A stretch of DNA of 64,000 nucleotides. It comes from Rubritalea marina DSM 17716. GTDB lineage: Bacteria; Verrucomicrobiota; Verrucomicrobiia; Verrucomicrobiales; Akkermansiaceae. The notes beneath the pieces are model-generated. The model was not told the DNA's origin, made no database searches, and saw only the letters and a list, made by a program, of their open reading frames with translations. The first letter of the stretch is position 1, and each line of letters starts with the position of its first letter. The position numbers and the translations under genes are program-made. The stretch covers positions 62,001-126,000 of the forward strand of contig NZ_KB899248.1 in the NCBI RefSeq assembly GCF_000378105.1. Reading direction: 5' to 3'. Below, in pieces: positions 8,866-17,527 of the stretch.

Positions 8866-9020
8866 CGACATTAGATCTAGCAGTGATTGCTGGAAATGCA
8901 AGGGAGGCTTTGCTTCCTAGGGGTAAGTTTTAGGCGTTAGATTTTATGGACTCCAAATGATGGTGAAATCTATCATCACAACGAAACCCTAAAGGACATG
9001 ATTTTGTTTGATGCTATCTG

Positions 9021-9413
9021 CTATGATTCAGCTGATTTATTGGCAGGTATGGCTATTTTCTTTATGAAATAATGACAAGCCAGTGAATATATAGGGCTGA
9101 TGATGAAACCTGTGACAGGAGCATAAGTCCTCCCGGTGTCGCTAGCTATAGCATTTAAGAGTTTTTTCAATTCAGGGGTGATCTCATCGCCATTAAAGGT
9201 GCCATTACCATCTAGGTCGAATGGTTCTAATTGAATCTGAAGTTGATACTCGATCATTTGAACACCCAGTATGATAGAGAGGTAGCAGATGAATGAGCAA
9301 ATTACCGTGTTTCTCATCCACTTTGACCTAGCATCCGATTTTTGTGCGAGCAGAGAGAGCGAGCTTATTAGAGGAGGTGAGATAAACAGAAATATGGCTA
9401 GTAGCTTAATCAT
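9021..9413 (-). CDS. Small membrane protein with a single EF-hand (unknown)
   Basis: 130 residues with three predicted membrane segments: residues 1-22, about 35-57 and about 98-118. Between the second and third lies one canonical EF-hand calcium loop, 'DLDGNGTFNGDE', with D1, D3, N5, T7, N9 and E12 in the right places. This predicts a calcium-binding site in the loop between membrane helices; which side of the membrane it faces is not clear. I recognise no family. It is a single gene between asnS and proA on the same strand, with no obvious partner. Function unknown; calcium sensing is inference from the loop only. Confidence 0.6.
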   Translation of the reverse strand: MIKLLAIFLFISPPLISSLSLLAQKSDARSKWMRNTVICSFICYLSIILGVQMIEYQLQIQLEPFDLDGNGTFNGDEITPELKKLLNAIASDTGRTYAPVTGFIISPIYSLACHYFIKKIAIPANKSAES

Positions 9414-9488
9414 GAGTCTCAGGGATTCGAGAGCTTAGCAGACTACTTCCGTCAAAACTAACACGTAAATCGTAAACCTTCTTGAACC

Positions 9489-9523
9489 AAAAAAACGCGC
9501 TCGTGTGATGGCGAGCGCGTTTG
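9489..9523 (-). terminator. Terminator of proA
   Basis: Stem CAAACGCGCTCG / CGAGCGCGTTT on the minus strand with an 8-nt loop, followed by TTTTTGG. It lies 26 bp after the proA stop. Confidence 0.85.
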
Positions 9524-9548
9524 AATAGATAAGTGTTTTTGGGGGCGC

Positions 9549-10835
9549 TTAGAGCCCTTCTTGGCGGGCGGCGTCCTTAAGCTGTCCGTCACCGGAGATG
9601 CGGTATTGGTAGCTACAGAGCTCGGCGAGACCCATGGGGCCACGTGCGTGGAGCTTGTCTGTGCTGATGCCAATCTCGGCGCCGAAGCCAAATTCTTCGC
9701 CGTCGGCGAAGCGAGTGGAGACGTTGTGGAAGAGGCAGGCGCTGTCGATCTCTGATTGGAAGCGAGCAGCATCGGCTGCATTCTCGGTGATGATCACTTC
9801 GCTGTGCTGTGAGCTGTAGTGGTTGATGTGCTCGATGGCTGCATCGAGGTCGTCTACGATCTTGAGCGCCACCACGAGGTCGAGATACTCGGTGCTCCAG
9901 TCTGCATCATCGGCTACTTCGAAGGACGGGACAATGGCGCGAGCAGCCTCGTCTGCTCGGACGGTTACGCCACGCTTGGCGAGGCGTTTGGCAAGCTTTG
10001 GTAGGAATTCTGCAGCCACTGACTGGTGTACTAGAATGGTTTCTAGGGCATTACAGACAGAAGGCTTCTGAGTCTTAGCATCGTCGATGATCGCAACGGC
10101 GAGGTCTTGGTCGGCAGCGCGATCTACGAAGGCGTGGCAGATCCCATCGTAGTGCTTGATGACAGGCATTCTAGCAAGTGAGACGACAGTCTCGATGAGG
10201 CCTTTGCCTCCACGTGGGATGATGAGGTCGAGGAATTGATCCATCTCAGCGAGCACCTTGACTGAGGCGCGGTCGGTGAAGGGGATGAGCTGGATTGAGC
10301 CATCTGGGAGACCAGCCTTGGCACCACCATCTTGTAGTGCCGCTGCAATTGCTTTGTTTGAATGAATTGCTTCAGATCCACCACGTAGGATTGTGGCATT
10401 ACCAGATTTGAGGCAGAGCACCGCAGCATCAGAAGTCACGTTTGGGCGGCTTTCAAAGATGATGCCAATCACGCCAATTGGGACACGTACCTTGGTGATG
10501 TGGATGCCATTCGGGCGATCCACTTCATCGAGCACCGTGCCAACTGGGTCGGGGAGGCCGGCTACTTGGTCGACACCCCCAGCAATCGCATCGATGCGTG
10601 CGCTGTCAAGGCGCAGGCGGTCGAGCATCGCGCCACTGAGGCCCTTGGATTCGCCGGCTTCGATGTCGAGCTTGTTGGCTTCGAGAATTTCAGCACTGGC
10701 ATCGCGGAGCCCCTGCGCCATTGCACGCAGGATATTGGACTTCTGCTCGCTGGAAAGTTGTGCCAGTGCGTGGGCAGCCTTGCGGGCTTTGGCTCCCATC
10801 GCATAGATGCTTGCTTGGATTTCCTCGTTCGTCAT
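9549..10835 (-). CDS. proA: Gamma-glutamyl phosphate reductase
   Basis: Second enzyme of proline synthesis from glutamate: NADPH-dependent reduction of glutamyl-5-phosphate to the semialdehyde. At 428 residues it has the normal length and fold of the aldehyde dehydrogenase superfamily. Diagnostic segments are 'RVPIGVIGIIFESRPNVT', 'LKSGNATILRGGSEA', 'IIPRGGKGLIE', the catalytic Cys in 'KPSVCNALETILVH' and the C-terminal 'GPMGLAELCSYQYRISGDG'. The usual partner proB (glutamate 5-kinase) is not in this window. It has a monocistronic look, with its own terminator downstream. Confidence 0.97.
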   Translation of the reverse strand: MTNEEIQASIYAMGAKARKAAHALAQLSSEQKSNILRAMAQGLRDASAEILEANKLDIEAGESKGLSGAMLDRLRLDSARIDAIAGGVDQVAGLPDPVGTVLDEVDRPNGIHITKVRVPIGVIGIIFESRPNVTSDAAVLCLKSGNATILRGGSEAIHSNKAIAAALQDGGAKAGLPDGSIQLIPFTDRASVKVLAEMDQFLDLIIPRGGKGLIETVVSLARMPVIKHYDGICHAFVDRAADQDLAVAIIDDAKTQKPSVCNALETILVHQSVAAEFLPKLAKRLAKRGVTVRADEAARAIVPSFEVADDADWSTEYLDLVVALKIVDDLDAAIEHINHYSSQHSEVIITENAADAARFQSEIDSACLFHNVSTRFADGEEFGFGAEIGISTDKLHARGPMGLAELCSYQYRISGDGQLKDAARQEGL

Positions 10836-10986
10836 GGCTCACCCATACGCCATGATGGAGTGTTTGACTAGGGGGAACAGTGATAAATTCTAGTTGTATG
10901 GGAAGAGCAATCGGCGAGCTAACAATAGTTTAGTTGGTTATCGGTTGTTCACATTCACTGTATCATGCTAGAAGGAAATAGAATCA

Positions 10987-12207
10987 ATGAGTCAGCAACG
11001 TATTAGTATAATTGACGCCATTCGTGGTATGGCGGTTTTCGGGATTTTATTAGCAAATATCCAGAGTTGGAGTGGCTACAAGTTTGTGCCATTTGAAGTG
11101 CATGACACGCAGCCGCTGCATGCCTATGACCATTATTTTAAGGCAGTTCACCAGTTTGTGGTAGATGGCAAGTTTTACGCGATTTTCTCGATTTTGTTTG
11201 GTGCTGGGTTCGCGATTCAATTTGTAAAGAACCAGGAGCGGATGGATCCGTTTTTGCAGATGTACCGGCGTAGGTTGAAGTTTCTGTTGATGTTTGGATT
11301 GCTGCACACAGTGGTGTGGTCAGGTGATATTCTTACTCTTTACGCTTTATTGGCATTTGTTTTGGTAGCGATCCGCGACATCCCATACCGATGGCTACTA
11401 CCTACGTCTATCTTCTTGCTGAGTCTTTTCGCACTGACTCATTTGATCGTGTTGTTCGGTGGCTTGGCTCCTGAACCGATCGAGCAAACTGCGTATAAAA
11501 CCTATCCAGACATCGATAGTGTGAGTTACATGGCGATCTTCACCGATGGCTCGGTGGTGGATGTGTTTAAGCGCAATTGGGAGAACGTGTATTACCGCTG
11601 GGCGGACATGTTGCCGAATGGCCGTGTGTCACGCGTTCTCGGTTTTTTTATGCTGGGCTTTTATATGATGCGCAGTGGTTTTTTCACCAAGCATATTTAC
11701 AAGTGGTCGGTGTTGTTGGGGTCTTTGGTGGTTGGCTCGGTACTGACGTTTATTGTGAGTGAGCAAGGTACCTCAATGGCTTCGTGGTCGACCACTGCGA
11801 TGGATGCGTGGTTCAAGATTCTCGTCGTTGGGGCTCAGATTGCGCTAGCCATCGGCTACATGTGTATTCTTGCTCAGATTTACCAACGCCCGATTGGTGA
11901 AAAGTTGCTCTGGCCACTGACTGCGATAGGGCGCATGGCATTCACGAATTATTTGTCGCAAACGCTAATAGGCATTTTGTTGTTCTATGGATTTGCTGGC
12001 GGTCTGTATGGGAAGCTATCGTTGACGCAGCTGTACATGCTTGCGGTGCTCATCTACAGTGCACAAGTGCTCTTTAGTTCCTGCTGGGCGAAGTTTTTCA
12101 AGCAAGGTCCCGTGGAGTGGCTATGGAAGTGCCTGACCACCGGGAAGTGGACTTCGAACCGCAAGCAAGTGCAAGTAAGTCAGGCTGAGGGAGCCACGCG
12201 TGCTTGA
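10987..12207 (+). CDS. DUF418 (YeiB-like) multi-pass membrane protein
   Basis: 406 residues with about ten hydrophobic segments. The N-terminus 'RISIIDAIRGMAVFGILLANI' is the signature of the DUF418/YeiB group, which is distantly related to the acyltransferase-3-like membrane proteins, and the C-terminal half holds the DUF418 core ('RPIGEKLLWPLTAIGRMAFTNYLSQT', quoted as 'AIGRMAFTNYLSQT'). Family function is not established; acyl transfer in the membrane has been suggested from the fold. The following App1-type gene begins about 100 bp downstream on the same strand, so the two may be co-transcribed. No other context clue. Confidence 0.85.
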   Translation: MSQQRISIIDAIRGMAVFGILLANIQSWSGYKFVPFEVHDTQPLHAYDHYFKAVHQFVVDGKFYAIFSILFGAGFAIQFVKNQERMDPFLQMYRRRLKFLLMFGLLHTVVWSGDILTLYALLAFVLVAIRDIPYRWLLPTSIFLLSLFALTHLIVLFGGLAPEPIEQTAYKTYPDIDSVSYMAIFTDGSVVDVFKRNWENVYYRWADMLPNGRVSRVLGFFMLGFYMMRSGFFTKHIYKWSVLLGSLVVGSVLTFIVSEQGTSMASWSTTAMDAWFKILVVGAQIALAIGYMCILAQIYQRPIGEKLLWPLTAIGRMAFTNYLSQTLIGILLFYGFAGGLYGKLSLTQLYMLAVLIYSAQVLFSSCWAKFFKQGPVEWLWKCLTTGKWTSNRKQVQVSQAEGATRA

Positions 12208-12313
12208 TCTGAGGGATCGTTTCTGGCGCCGTGGCTCGAGACTTGATACACTTTCAGAATCGGCATTGGAATTGCTAGTCTCTGGTAGCTTGAAGGCACT
12301 AGAGAGATAAAGG

Positions 12314-13360
12314 ATGAGACGGATCATGATATGGTTGCGCCACGGTGCGCTGGTGGTGGAATGGTTGATGGGGGTGATTTTTTACGTCCTCACCTTCTGG
12401 ATCCCACGCCGTAAAGCAGAGCCAGTGGCGAATGTTTTCAATGCCGTGCATCATCCGAAAGGAATCTACCTCTTTGGCAGAGTGATGGCATTGCGAGTAA
12501 TGTCTGCCCCGAAGCCAGAAGATGGCAATTGGGAGAATTTCAAGCGCATGGCGAGTAATTGGTTCACCCTTGATTTTCCCAATGCTCGAGTGGAGGTGAA
12601 GGTGGGGCAGCGACTCATCACGGTGCGATCGAATAAGGAAGGTTACTTTGAATTGCACGACACAATGGAGGCGGATGTGGACCGTATTGAGGTCAGCCTG
12701 CCGCAGCATGGGTATTCGGCATCGGTGGATCTCACCGACAGTCGTTCGGCCCCTCACTACGTGGTCATCTGTGATGTCGATGATACCGTGGTAGAGACTG
12801 GTTCGATCTCGATGATGAAGATGCTTGAGACGACTTTGTTTGGCAATTTACACACCCGTGAGATCGTGCCTGCGGTCCCGGAGTTGGTGTCTGAGTTGCA
12901 TCGGCACCTGGCGTGTCCGGTATTTTATGTGACTAGCTCGCCATGGAATTTAGCGCGTTTTTTGAAACAGGTTTTCCGCCGAGCTCAGCTGCCATTGGGT
13001 GGATTGTTCATGACGAACTGGGGACTGACACCGGAGCAATGGTTGACCCCCAGCCACGATGACCACAAGCGTGAATCGATCAACGAGGTGGCTCGTTGGT
13101 ATGATGACACGCCTTTCATCTTGATTGGCGATGATAGCCAACGTGACCCTGAAATCTATTCCAAGGCACTGCGAGATTTTGGTCCCGACCGAGTGAAGGC
13201 TATTTTGATTCGCAATGTGGCGGGCACCTTGCGCGGGATGGAAGTGAAGCAAGACTTTGAGTTGCTGAATGAGTCTTATGGCAAGCGTGCCGTCCATGTC
13301 GAAGATGAAGAGTTGATGCGCCAATTCCTCTGTGATATTGGTGTTAGCCTCACGGATTAG
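12314..13360 (+). CDS. App1-type phosphatidate phosphatase (DUF2183, HAD-like)
   Basis: 348 residues. An N-terminal membrane-proximal helix (about 8-30) precedes a region resembling a beta-rich linker, then the DUF2183 catalytic domain: 'YVVICDVDDTVVETG' (the DxDxT nucleophile loop near residue 152), 'FYVTSSPWNLARFL', a conserved Lys in 'HDDHKRESI' and 'FILIGDDSQRDPEIY' with the metal-binding Asp pair. Yeast App1 dephosphorylates phosphatidic acid, and bacterial members are assumed to act on similar lipids. The ribosome-binding site AAAGG lies just before the ATG. The next gene starts 7 bp after this stop, which indicates an operon. Confidence 0.85.
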   Translation: MRRIMIWLRHGALVVEWLMGVIFYVLTFWIPRRKAEPVANVFNAVHHPKGIYLFGRVMALRVMSAPKPEDGNWENFKRMASNWFTLDFPNARVEVKVGQRLITVRSNKEGYFELHDTMEADVDRIEVSLPQHGYSASVDLTDSRSAPHYVVICDVDDTVVETGSISMMKMLETTLFGNLHTREIVPAVPELVSELHRHLACPVFYVTSSPWNLARFLKQVFRRAQLPLGGLFMTNWGLTPEQWLTPSHDDHKRESINEVARWYDDTPFILIGDDSQRDPEIYSKALRDFGPDRVKAILIRNVAGTLRGMEVKQDFELLNESYGKRAVHVEDEELMRQFLCDIGVSLTD

Positions 13361-13367
13361 TGATTCT

Positions 13368-14789
13368 ATGTTAGCAGAAAATTTTGATTACGATATGGCT
13401 GTCATTGGTGGCGGCAGTGGTGGATACGCGGCGGCTCGCACTGCTGCTGCAGCAGGTAAGAAGGTGGTGGTGATTGATGGTGCTGATGAGCTTGGTGGCT
13501 TGTGTATCCTACGCGGGTGCATGCCCAGCAAGGCATTGATAGAATCAGCCAACCGCAATCTCGCGATGCGTGAGTCTGAGGAATTTGGTCTGAGCCACGA
13601 GAATGCCAAGGTTGATATGCGCACGGTGATCGAGCGCAAACGGTATCTGATTAAAGACTTTTCTGATTACCGTGCGGAGCAATTGCAAGACGGGCGTTTT
13701 GATCTATTGCGTGGCTTTGCACGTTTCACTGATGCACATCACTTGGAAGTGCAGCTCAAAGAAAGTGGGGCGATGGAGTCTCTATCTGCTCGTACGATCA
13801 TTGTCGCTACCGGGTCTAGCATTTTTGTGCCTGAAATTGAGGGTCTTCAAGACTGCGGCTACATCACCTCGGACGACATCCTCGACATGCAAGAATTGCC
13901 CGATTCGATTGTCGTGCTCGGCGGGGGGGCGATCGCGCTGGAGATGGCGCATTATCTCGAAGGGTTAGGCAAGGAAGTCACCGTGGTGCAGCGTAGCCCG
14001 CATTTATTGACCGGAATGGATACTGACTTGGCTGATGAACTAGAGGCTGCGCTCACCGCCCGCACGATGAAGATCCACACGGGTACGAGTCTGCAACGCT
14101 TTGAACCCTCAAGTGCAGGAAAGAAGCGTGTTGTGTTTGTTCGCGATGGTGAGGAAGAAGTGGTAGAGGCAGATGAAATCTTGTTGGCGCTGGGGCGGGT
14201 GCCAAATACTGTGGGGATGCAACTGGAGCAAGCTGGAGTTGAGCTTAATAAACGCGGCGGCATCGTAGTGAACCAACAGATGCAGAGTTCAATCCCACAC
14301 ATCCTGGCATGTGGTGACGTTTGTAGCCCCTACGAGCTGGTGCATATTGCCATTGAACAAGGTGAGTTGGCGGCTGAGAATGCCATGAGTTTGATGTCTG
14401 ATCAGGCTGCGCAGCTCAATGAAATCGACTACCGGCTTAAACTTTACGGGATTTTCACCGAACCTCAGGTGGCCGCTGTCGGTCTGTCTGAGGCTGAGGT
14501 GCGCGCCTCAGGAATTGAACCTTTGGTGGAGACCCATCCATTTAATGATCATGGTAAATCGATGATCCATGGCTCCAAGTATGGTTTTGTGAAGCTGATC
14601 GGTGACCCGACGACTAAGGAGATTCTTGGCGGGTCGGTTGTGGGGCCTGAGGCGGTGGAATTGATCCACGAAATCGTGGTTGCCATGGCCTTCCGCGCAA
14701 CGGCGAACCAACTAGCAAAAATCCCGCACTACCATCCAACCTTGAGCGAAATTTGGACCTACCCGGCTGAGGAAATTGCTGATGCGTGA
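13368..14789 (+). CDS. FAD-dependent pyridine nucleotide-disulfide oxidoreductase (class I; dihydrolipoyl dehydrogenase/mercuric reductase-like)
   Basis: About 473 residues from the ATG at 13368, chosen because the Rossmann motif 'MAVIGGGSGGYAAARTAAAAG' (quoted to 'GGSGGYAAARTA') then starts close to the N-terminus. The redox-active disulfide is 'GGLCILRGCMPSKAL' (C-x5-C here, one residue longer than the C-x4-C of lipoamide dehydrogenase). A second NAD-binding motif 'VVLGGGAIALEMAHYLEG', the FAD motif 'HILACGDVC' and the C-terminal interface with 'HYHPTLSEIW' (the catalytic His-x4-Glu pair) follow. No E2 or lipoyl-protein gene is nearby, so the physiological substrate is undetermined; mycothione or mercury reductase activity cannot be inferred. 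Confidence 0.88.
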   Translation: MLAENFDYDMAVIGGGSGGYAAARTAAAAGKKVVVIDGADELGGLCILRGCMPSKALIESANRNLAMRESEEFGLSHENAKVDMRTVIERKRYLIKDFSDYRAEQLQDGRFDLLRGFARFTDAHHLEVQLKESGAMESLSARTIIVATGSSIFVPEIEGLQDCGYITSDDILDMQELPDSIVVLGGGAIALEMAHYLEGLGKEVTVVQRSPHLLTGMDTDLADELEAALTARTMKIHTGTSLQRFEPSSAGKKRVVFVRDGEEEVVEADEILLALGRVPNTVGMQLEQAGVELNKRGGIVVNQQMQSSIPHILACGDVCSPYELVHIAIEQGELAAENAMSLMSDQAAQLNEIDYRLKLYGIFTEPQVAAVGLSEAEVRASGIEPLVETHPFNDHGKSMIHGSKYGFVKLIGDPTTKEILGGSVVGPEAVELIHEIVVAMAFRATANQLAKIPHYHPTLSEIWTYPAEEIADA

Positions 14790-14849
14790 TTGCGTTTCTG
14801 AGTCTGAAGAAATCCTTGCACTTTTGGCTGGGTAGGTGAGAGTCACCCT

Positions 14850-15431
14850 ATGGCTGAAGTACCATCTACATTCACATTGGAAGCAGGGGCGCAAGCACCT
14901 GATTTTAGTTTGCCGAACGGCGCTGGCGAGCTTGTTGCTCTGGCGGAGCATCTTGGCAGTAAGGGCACCTTGGTGATGTTTGTGTGCAACCATTGTCCTT
15001 TCGTGGTGCATCTTGCCAAGCAAGTGGGTGAGATGGCTGCCGAGATGAAAAGCTGGGGGATGAATACCATCGCAATTAGCTCGAATGATGTGGAACATTA
15101 TCCGCAAGATAGCCCAGAGAAGATGCTTGAGTTTGCGCAACAATTTGGCTGGGATTTTCCATACTTGTACGATGAAAGCCAGGAAGTAGCGCATGCCTAC
15201 TCTGCTGCTTGTACGCCGGACTTTTTTCTATTGGATAAGCGCGGTTGTTTGTTCTATGCGGGGCAATATGATGATTCACGTCCTAACAATGATCTGGCGA
15301 TTGACGGCCGTGATCTCAAGCTCGCGATCCGCCAGCTTCTGGAAGACGGCGAGCCGGTCACGGAGACCAAGCCAGCAACGGGCTGCAACATCAAATGGAA
15401 GCCAGGCAACGAGCCTGCTTACTTCGCTTAA
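14850..15431 (+). CDS. Thioredoxin-fold peroxiredoxin-like protein
   Basis: 193 residues of the AhpC/TSA-like redoxin group that is often annotated 'thioredoxin family protein'. Features: 'LEAGAQAPDFSLPNGAGE' at the start, the active-site region 'MFVCNHCPFVVHLAKQ' with C-x2-C, 'AISSNDVEHYPQDSPE' and 'YSAACTPDFFLLDKRG' containing the cis-Pro. No signal peptide, so cytoplasmic. The C-terminus carries another Cys in 'ATGCNIKWKPGNEP', which is conserved in the group. It follows the oxidoreductase gene by 60 bp and may share its transcript, so a thiol-redox link is possible. The exact peroxide substrate is unknown. Confidence 0.88.
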   Translation: MAEVPSTFTLEAGAQAPDFSLPNGAGELVALAEHLGSKGTLVMFVCNHCPFVVHLAKQVGEMAAEMKSWGMNTIAISSNDVEHYPQDSPEKMLEFAQQFGWDFPYLYDESQEVAHAYSAACTPDFFLLDKRGCLFYAGQYDDSRPNNDLAIDGRDLKLAIRQLLEDGEPVTETKPATGCNIKWKPGNEPAYFA

Positions 15432-15438
15432 TGCTCGC

Positions 15439-15810
15439 TTAATACCTTGGCACCGAGGGATCGATGTCTAGCGACCAGAGTTCGATCCCACCGTGCATTG
15501 AGAAAACGTTAGCATACCCTTGCTCTCGCAGGTAGAAGGTGGCGTTGAGAGAGCGTACCCCATGGTGGCAGTAGATGATGCAGGCAGTCTCTTTGTTGGG
15601 GAATTGTGATTCCGCCATGCCTGCAAATTGGGAGAGCGGTACTAGCATACTACCCTCGATGCGGCAGTAGGCGTATTCATGTGCCTCACGGCAATCAAGA
15701 AACAAGACCGAGCTGTTCTCACTGAGGATTGCCTTGCATTGCTGTGGGCTGATCTCGTTGACGTGTGTTGGATCGGGAAGCATGAAGATACGTGATGATG
15801 GGCCATTCAT
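15439..15810 (-). CDS. Rhodanese-like domain protein
   Basis: A single rhodanese domain of about 123 residues from the ATG at 15810. The open frame goes further upstream but overlaps the neighbouring transpeptidase gene; an alternative start is 15783. Seen: 'VLFLDCREAHEYAYCRIEGS' and the active-site loop 'YCHHGVRS' with the catalytic Cys, then 'LREQGYANVFSMHGGIELW', which is typical of single-domain sulfurtransferases such as GlpE. The role is probably sulfur transfer in the cytoplasm. It converges on the thioredoxin-fold gene, the two stops being only 7 bp apart, and no clear terminator separates them. Confidence 0.9.
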   Translation of the reverse strand: MNGPSSRIFMLPDPTHVNEISPQQCKAILSENSSVLFLDCREAHEYAYCRIEGSMLVPLSQFAGMAESQFPNKETACIIYCHHGVRSLNATFYLREQGYANVFSMHGGIELWSLDIDPSVPRY

Positions 15811-15872
15811 TTCGGAGCCCAATGGTGTGCTTGAACCTATCAGAGAAGCTCTGTTGCTAGAATTAGCCCAGA

Positions 15873-16502
15873 TTACTCGACGATGACGGTACTGCGGAGT
15901 GGGGTGTTCTCGAAGAACTTTTTGGCCATCGCATCGGGCATACGCACACAACCATGGGAGGCTGGGTAGCCAGGAAGGAAGCCCGCGTGCATGCCAATGG
16001 TACGGTTGAAGCGCATGAAGTATGGCATTGGAGCCGCTTCAAATGTTTCGCCTGGGCCCGGCTTGTCGATACGGGTGTCGGCGTCATTGTTGATCGTGAG
16101 GCCCGAGGCATTGTCTTTGATGATGCCGTAGAGCGAAGACTTGTGGTCGGCTACTTTTTGGGTGACTTTGAAGCGACCTTTTGGGGTGCCGTGGCCATCG
16201 GTACCAGTCGAGATTGGTGAAACTCCTACCAGGGTCTTGCCTTTGTAAAAATAGGCTCGCTGGTCATTTAGATTGATGCGGATACTCGGGGAACCAGTGA
16301 CGCCGTCACCATCCCAGTAGCCTTGCGGAGATGCAATGCCATTGTGAGTGATTGCTGGACCGACTGGGTCTGGTGTGTCGAACCCGGTCAAATACCCGGC
16401 ATTGGAGCGCGCCGAGCTGGTCGAGGTTGGAGTGTATGGCACACAGCTTGAGATGAGAAGCGTGAGTGTCAGGCCGAGGGAAGCAATGGAAAGTTTTTTC
16501 AT
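15873..16502 (-). CDS. L,D-transpeptidase (YkuD domain) lipoprotein
   Basis: 209 residues with a lipoprotein signal (lipobox 'LISSC', Cys20). The YkuD catalytic domain covers about residues 70-205: 'SIRINLNDQRAYFYKGKTL', 'GTPKGRFKV', the His of 'IGMHAGFLPGYPA' and the nucleophile motif 'SHGCVRMP'. The family cross-links peptidoglycan (3-3 bonds) or anchors lipoproteins to it. It is divergently transcribed from the polysaccharide deacetylase gene across a 170-bp region, so two cell-wall modifying enzymes share an upstream region and may be regulated together. Confidence 0.93.
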   Translation of the reverse strand: MKKLSIASLGLTLTLLISSCVPYTPTSTSSARSNAGYLTGFDTPDPVGPAITHNGIASPQGYWDGDGVTGSPSIRINLNDQRAYFYKGKTLVGVSPISTGTDGHGTPKGRFKVTQKVADHKSSLYGIIKDNASGLTINNDADTRIDKPGPGETFEAAPMPYFMRFNRTIGMHAGFLPGYPASHGCVRMPDAMAKKFFENTPLRSTVIVE

Positions 16503-16671
16503 AGGGAACGGGCTGAGTATATGAATCGCGGCATCTTGGTCAAGACGCAGTCATTAGTACTACTTGAATTTCTAGTCTTATTCATTAGAGGGAAAGAATT
16601 TATGGTATTTCTGCGTAGAACCATCTTGTGGCGTGACAGTAATCGGATTCTCGGTTATCCATCCACAGTAC

Positions 16672-17520
16672 ATGACGACGCCTATGTGTATCACTCAAAC
16701 CCTCCGATATGGCCTGATGGTGACTTCGATGTTTTTCCTAGCTAGTTGTGGCAAGGATAAGCAGCCAGAGCAGGCTGCCATCGACCCAATTGTTTCTAAC
16801 AACACCAAGAAAAAGAAGTCGAAAAGTCAGTGGTACACTGGCAAGGCGCAATGGAATGAGAGTAGCAATGGCCTGAGTAATGACATTAGCGGCAATCGCC
16901 AAGTTTCATTCAGTTATGGCAATCGTAACAGCAAGAATATTGCGATCACCTTTGATGACGGACCTCATCCGACCCTCACACCGAAGCTGCTGGACATTCT
17001 GAAAGCGCGCAATGTGAAGGCTACATTTTATGTGCTTGGTCCGCTGGTGGAGAAGCATCCAGAACTGACGCGCCGCATCCTGCGCGAGGGGCATGAGTTG
17101 GGTAATCACACCTGGACTCACCCCGATATGTCAAAGATGGGTGCCAATAGTGTGCGCAATGAATTGCAGCGCACTGAGGACACCATCGTCCGGGTGACTG
17201 GGGTGAAACCTCAGACGATGCGCCCGCCATATGGGGCATTTCGCAGTGAACAAAAGAAGTGGGTTTTTGCTGAGTTTGGCTACCCAACGATTCTTTGGGA
17301 TGTCGATCCTAACGACTGGCGTCGTCCTGGCTCACAAGTCGTAGCCCGCCGTCTGATCAATGGTGCGCGCGGCGGTTCGATTCTTTTGGCACATGATATT
17401 CATTCAGGTACGATAGCTGCTATGCCGATGACCTTGGACTCCTTGATCAATCAAGGCTACAAGTTTGTCACGGTCTCTCAATTGATTGCGCAGAGCAATA
17501 CTGCGACCGCTGGGTATTGA
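16672..17520 (+). CDS. Polysaccharide deacetylase (NodB domain) lipoprotein
   Basis: 282 residues from the ATG at 16672, which puts a lipoprotein signal ('YGLMVTSMFFLASCGKD') at the N-terminus. The NodB core shows all standard motifs: motif 1 'ITFDDGPHPTLTPKLL' (catalytic DD), motif 2 'GHELGNHTWTHPDM' (H-x3-H metal ligands), motif 3 'RPPYGAFRSEQ', motif 4 'ILWDVDPNDWRRPG' and motif 5 'ILLAHDIHSGT'. This is a metal-dependent de-N-acetylase acting on peptidoglycan or another amino-sugar polymer in the periplasm. It is divergent from the L,D-transpeptidase. The next gene (GTPase) starts 7 bp after the stop. Confidence 0.93.
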   Translation: MTTPMCITQTLRYGLMVTSMFFLASCGKDKQPEQAAIDPIVSNNTKKKKSKSQWYTGKAQWNESSNGLSNDISGNRQVSFSYGNRNSKNIAITFDDGPHPTLTPKLLDILKARNVKATFYVLGPLVEKHPELTRRILREGHELGNHTWTHPDMSKMGANSVRNELQRTEDTIVRVTGVKPQTMRPPYGAFRSEQKKWVFAEFGYPTILWDVDPNDWRRPGSQVVARRLINGARGGSILLAHDIHSGTIAAMPMTLDSLINQGYKFVTVSQLIAQSNTATAGY

Positions 17521-17527
17521 ATAACCG

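Noticed and set aside
15811-15951. Longer start for the rhodanese gene
   Set aside because: The extension overlaps the upstream transpeptidase gene by about 80 bp and does not resemble a rhodanese domain.
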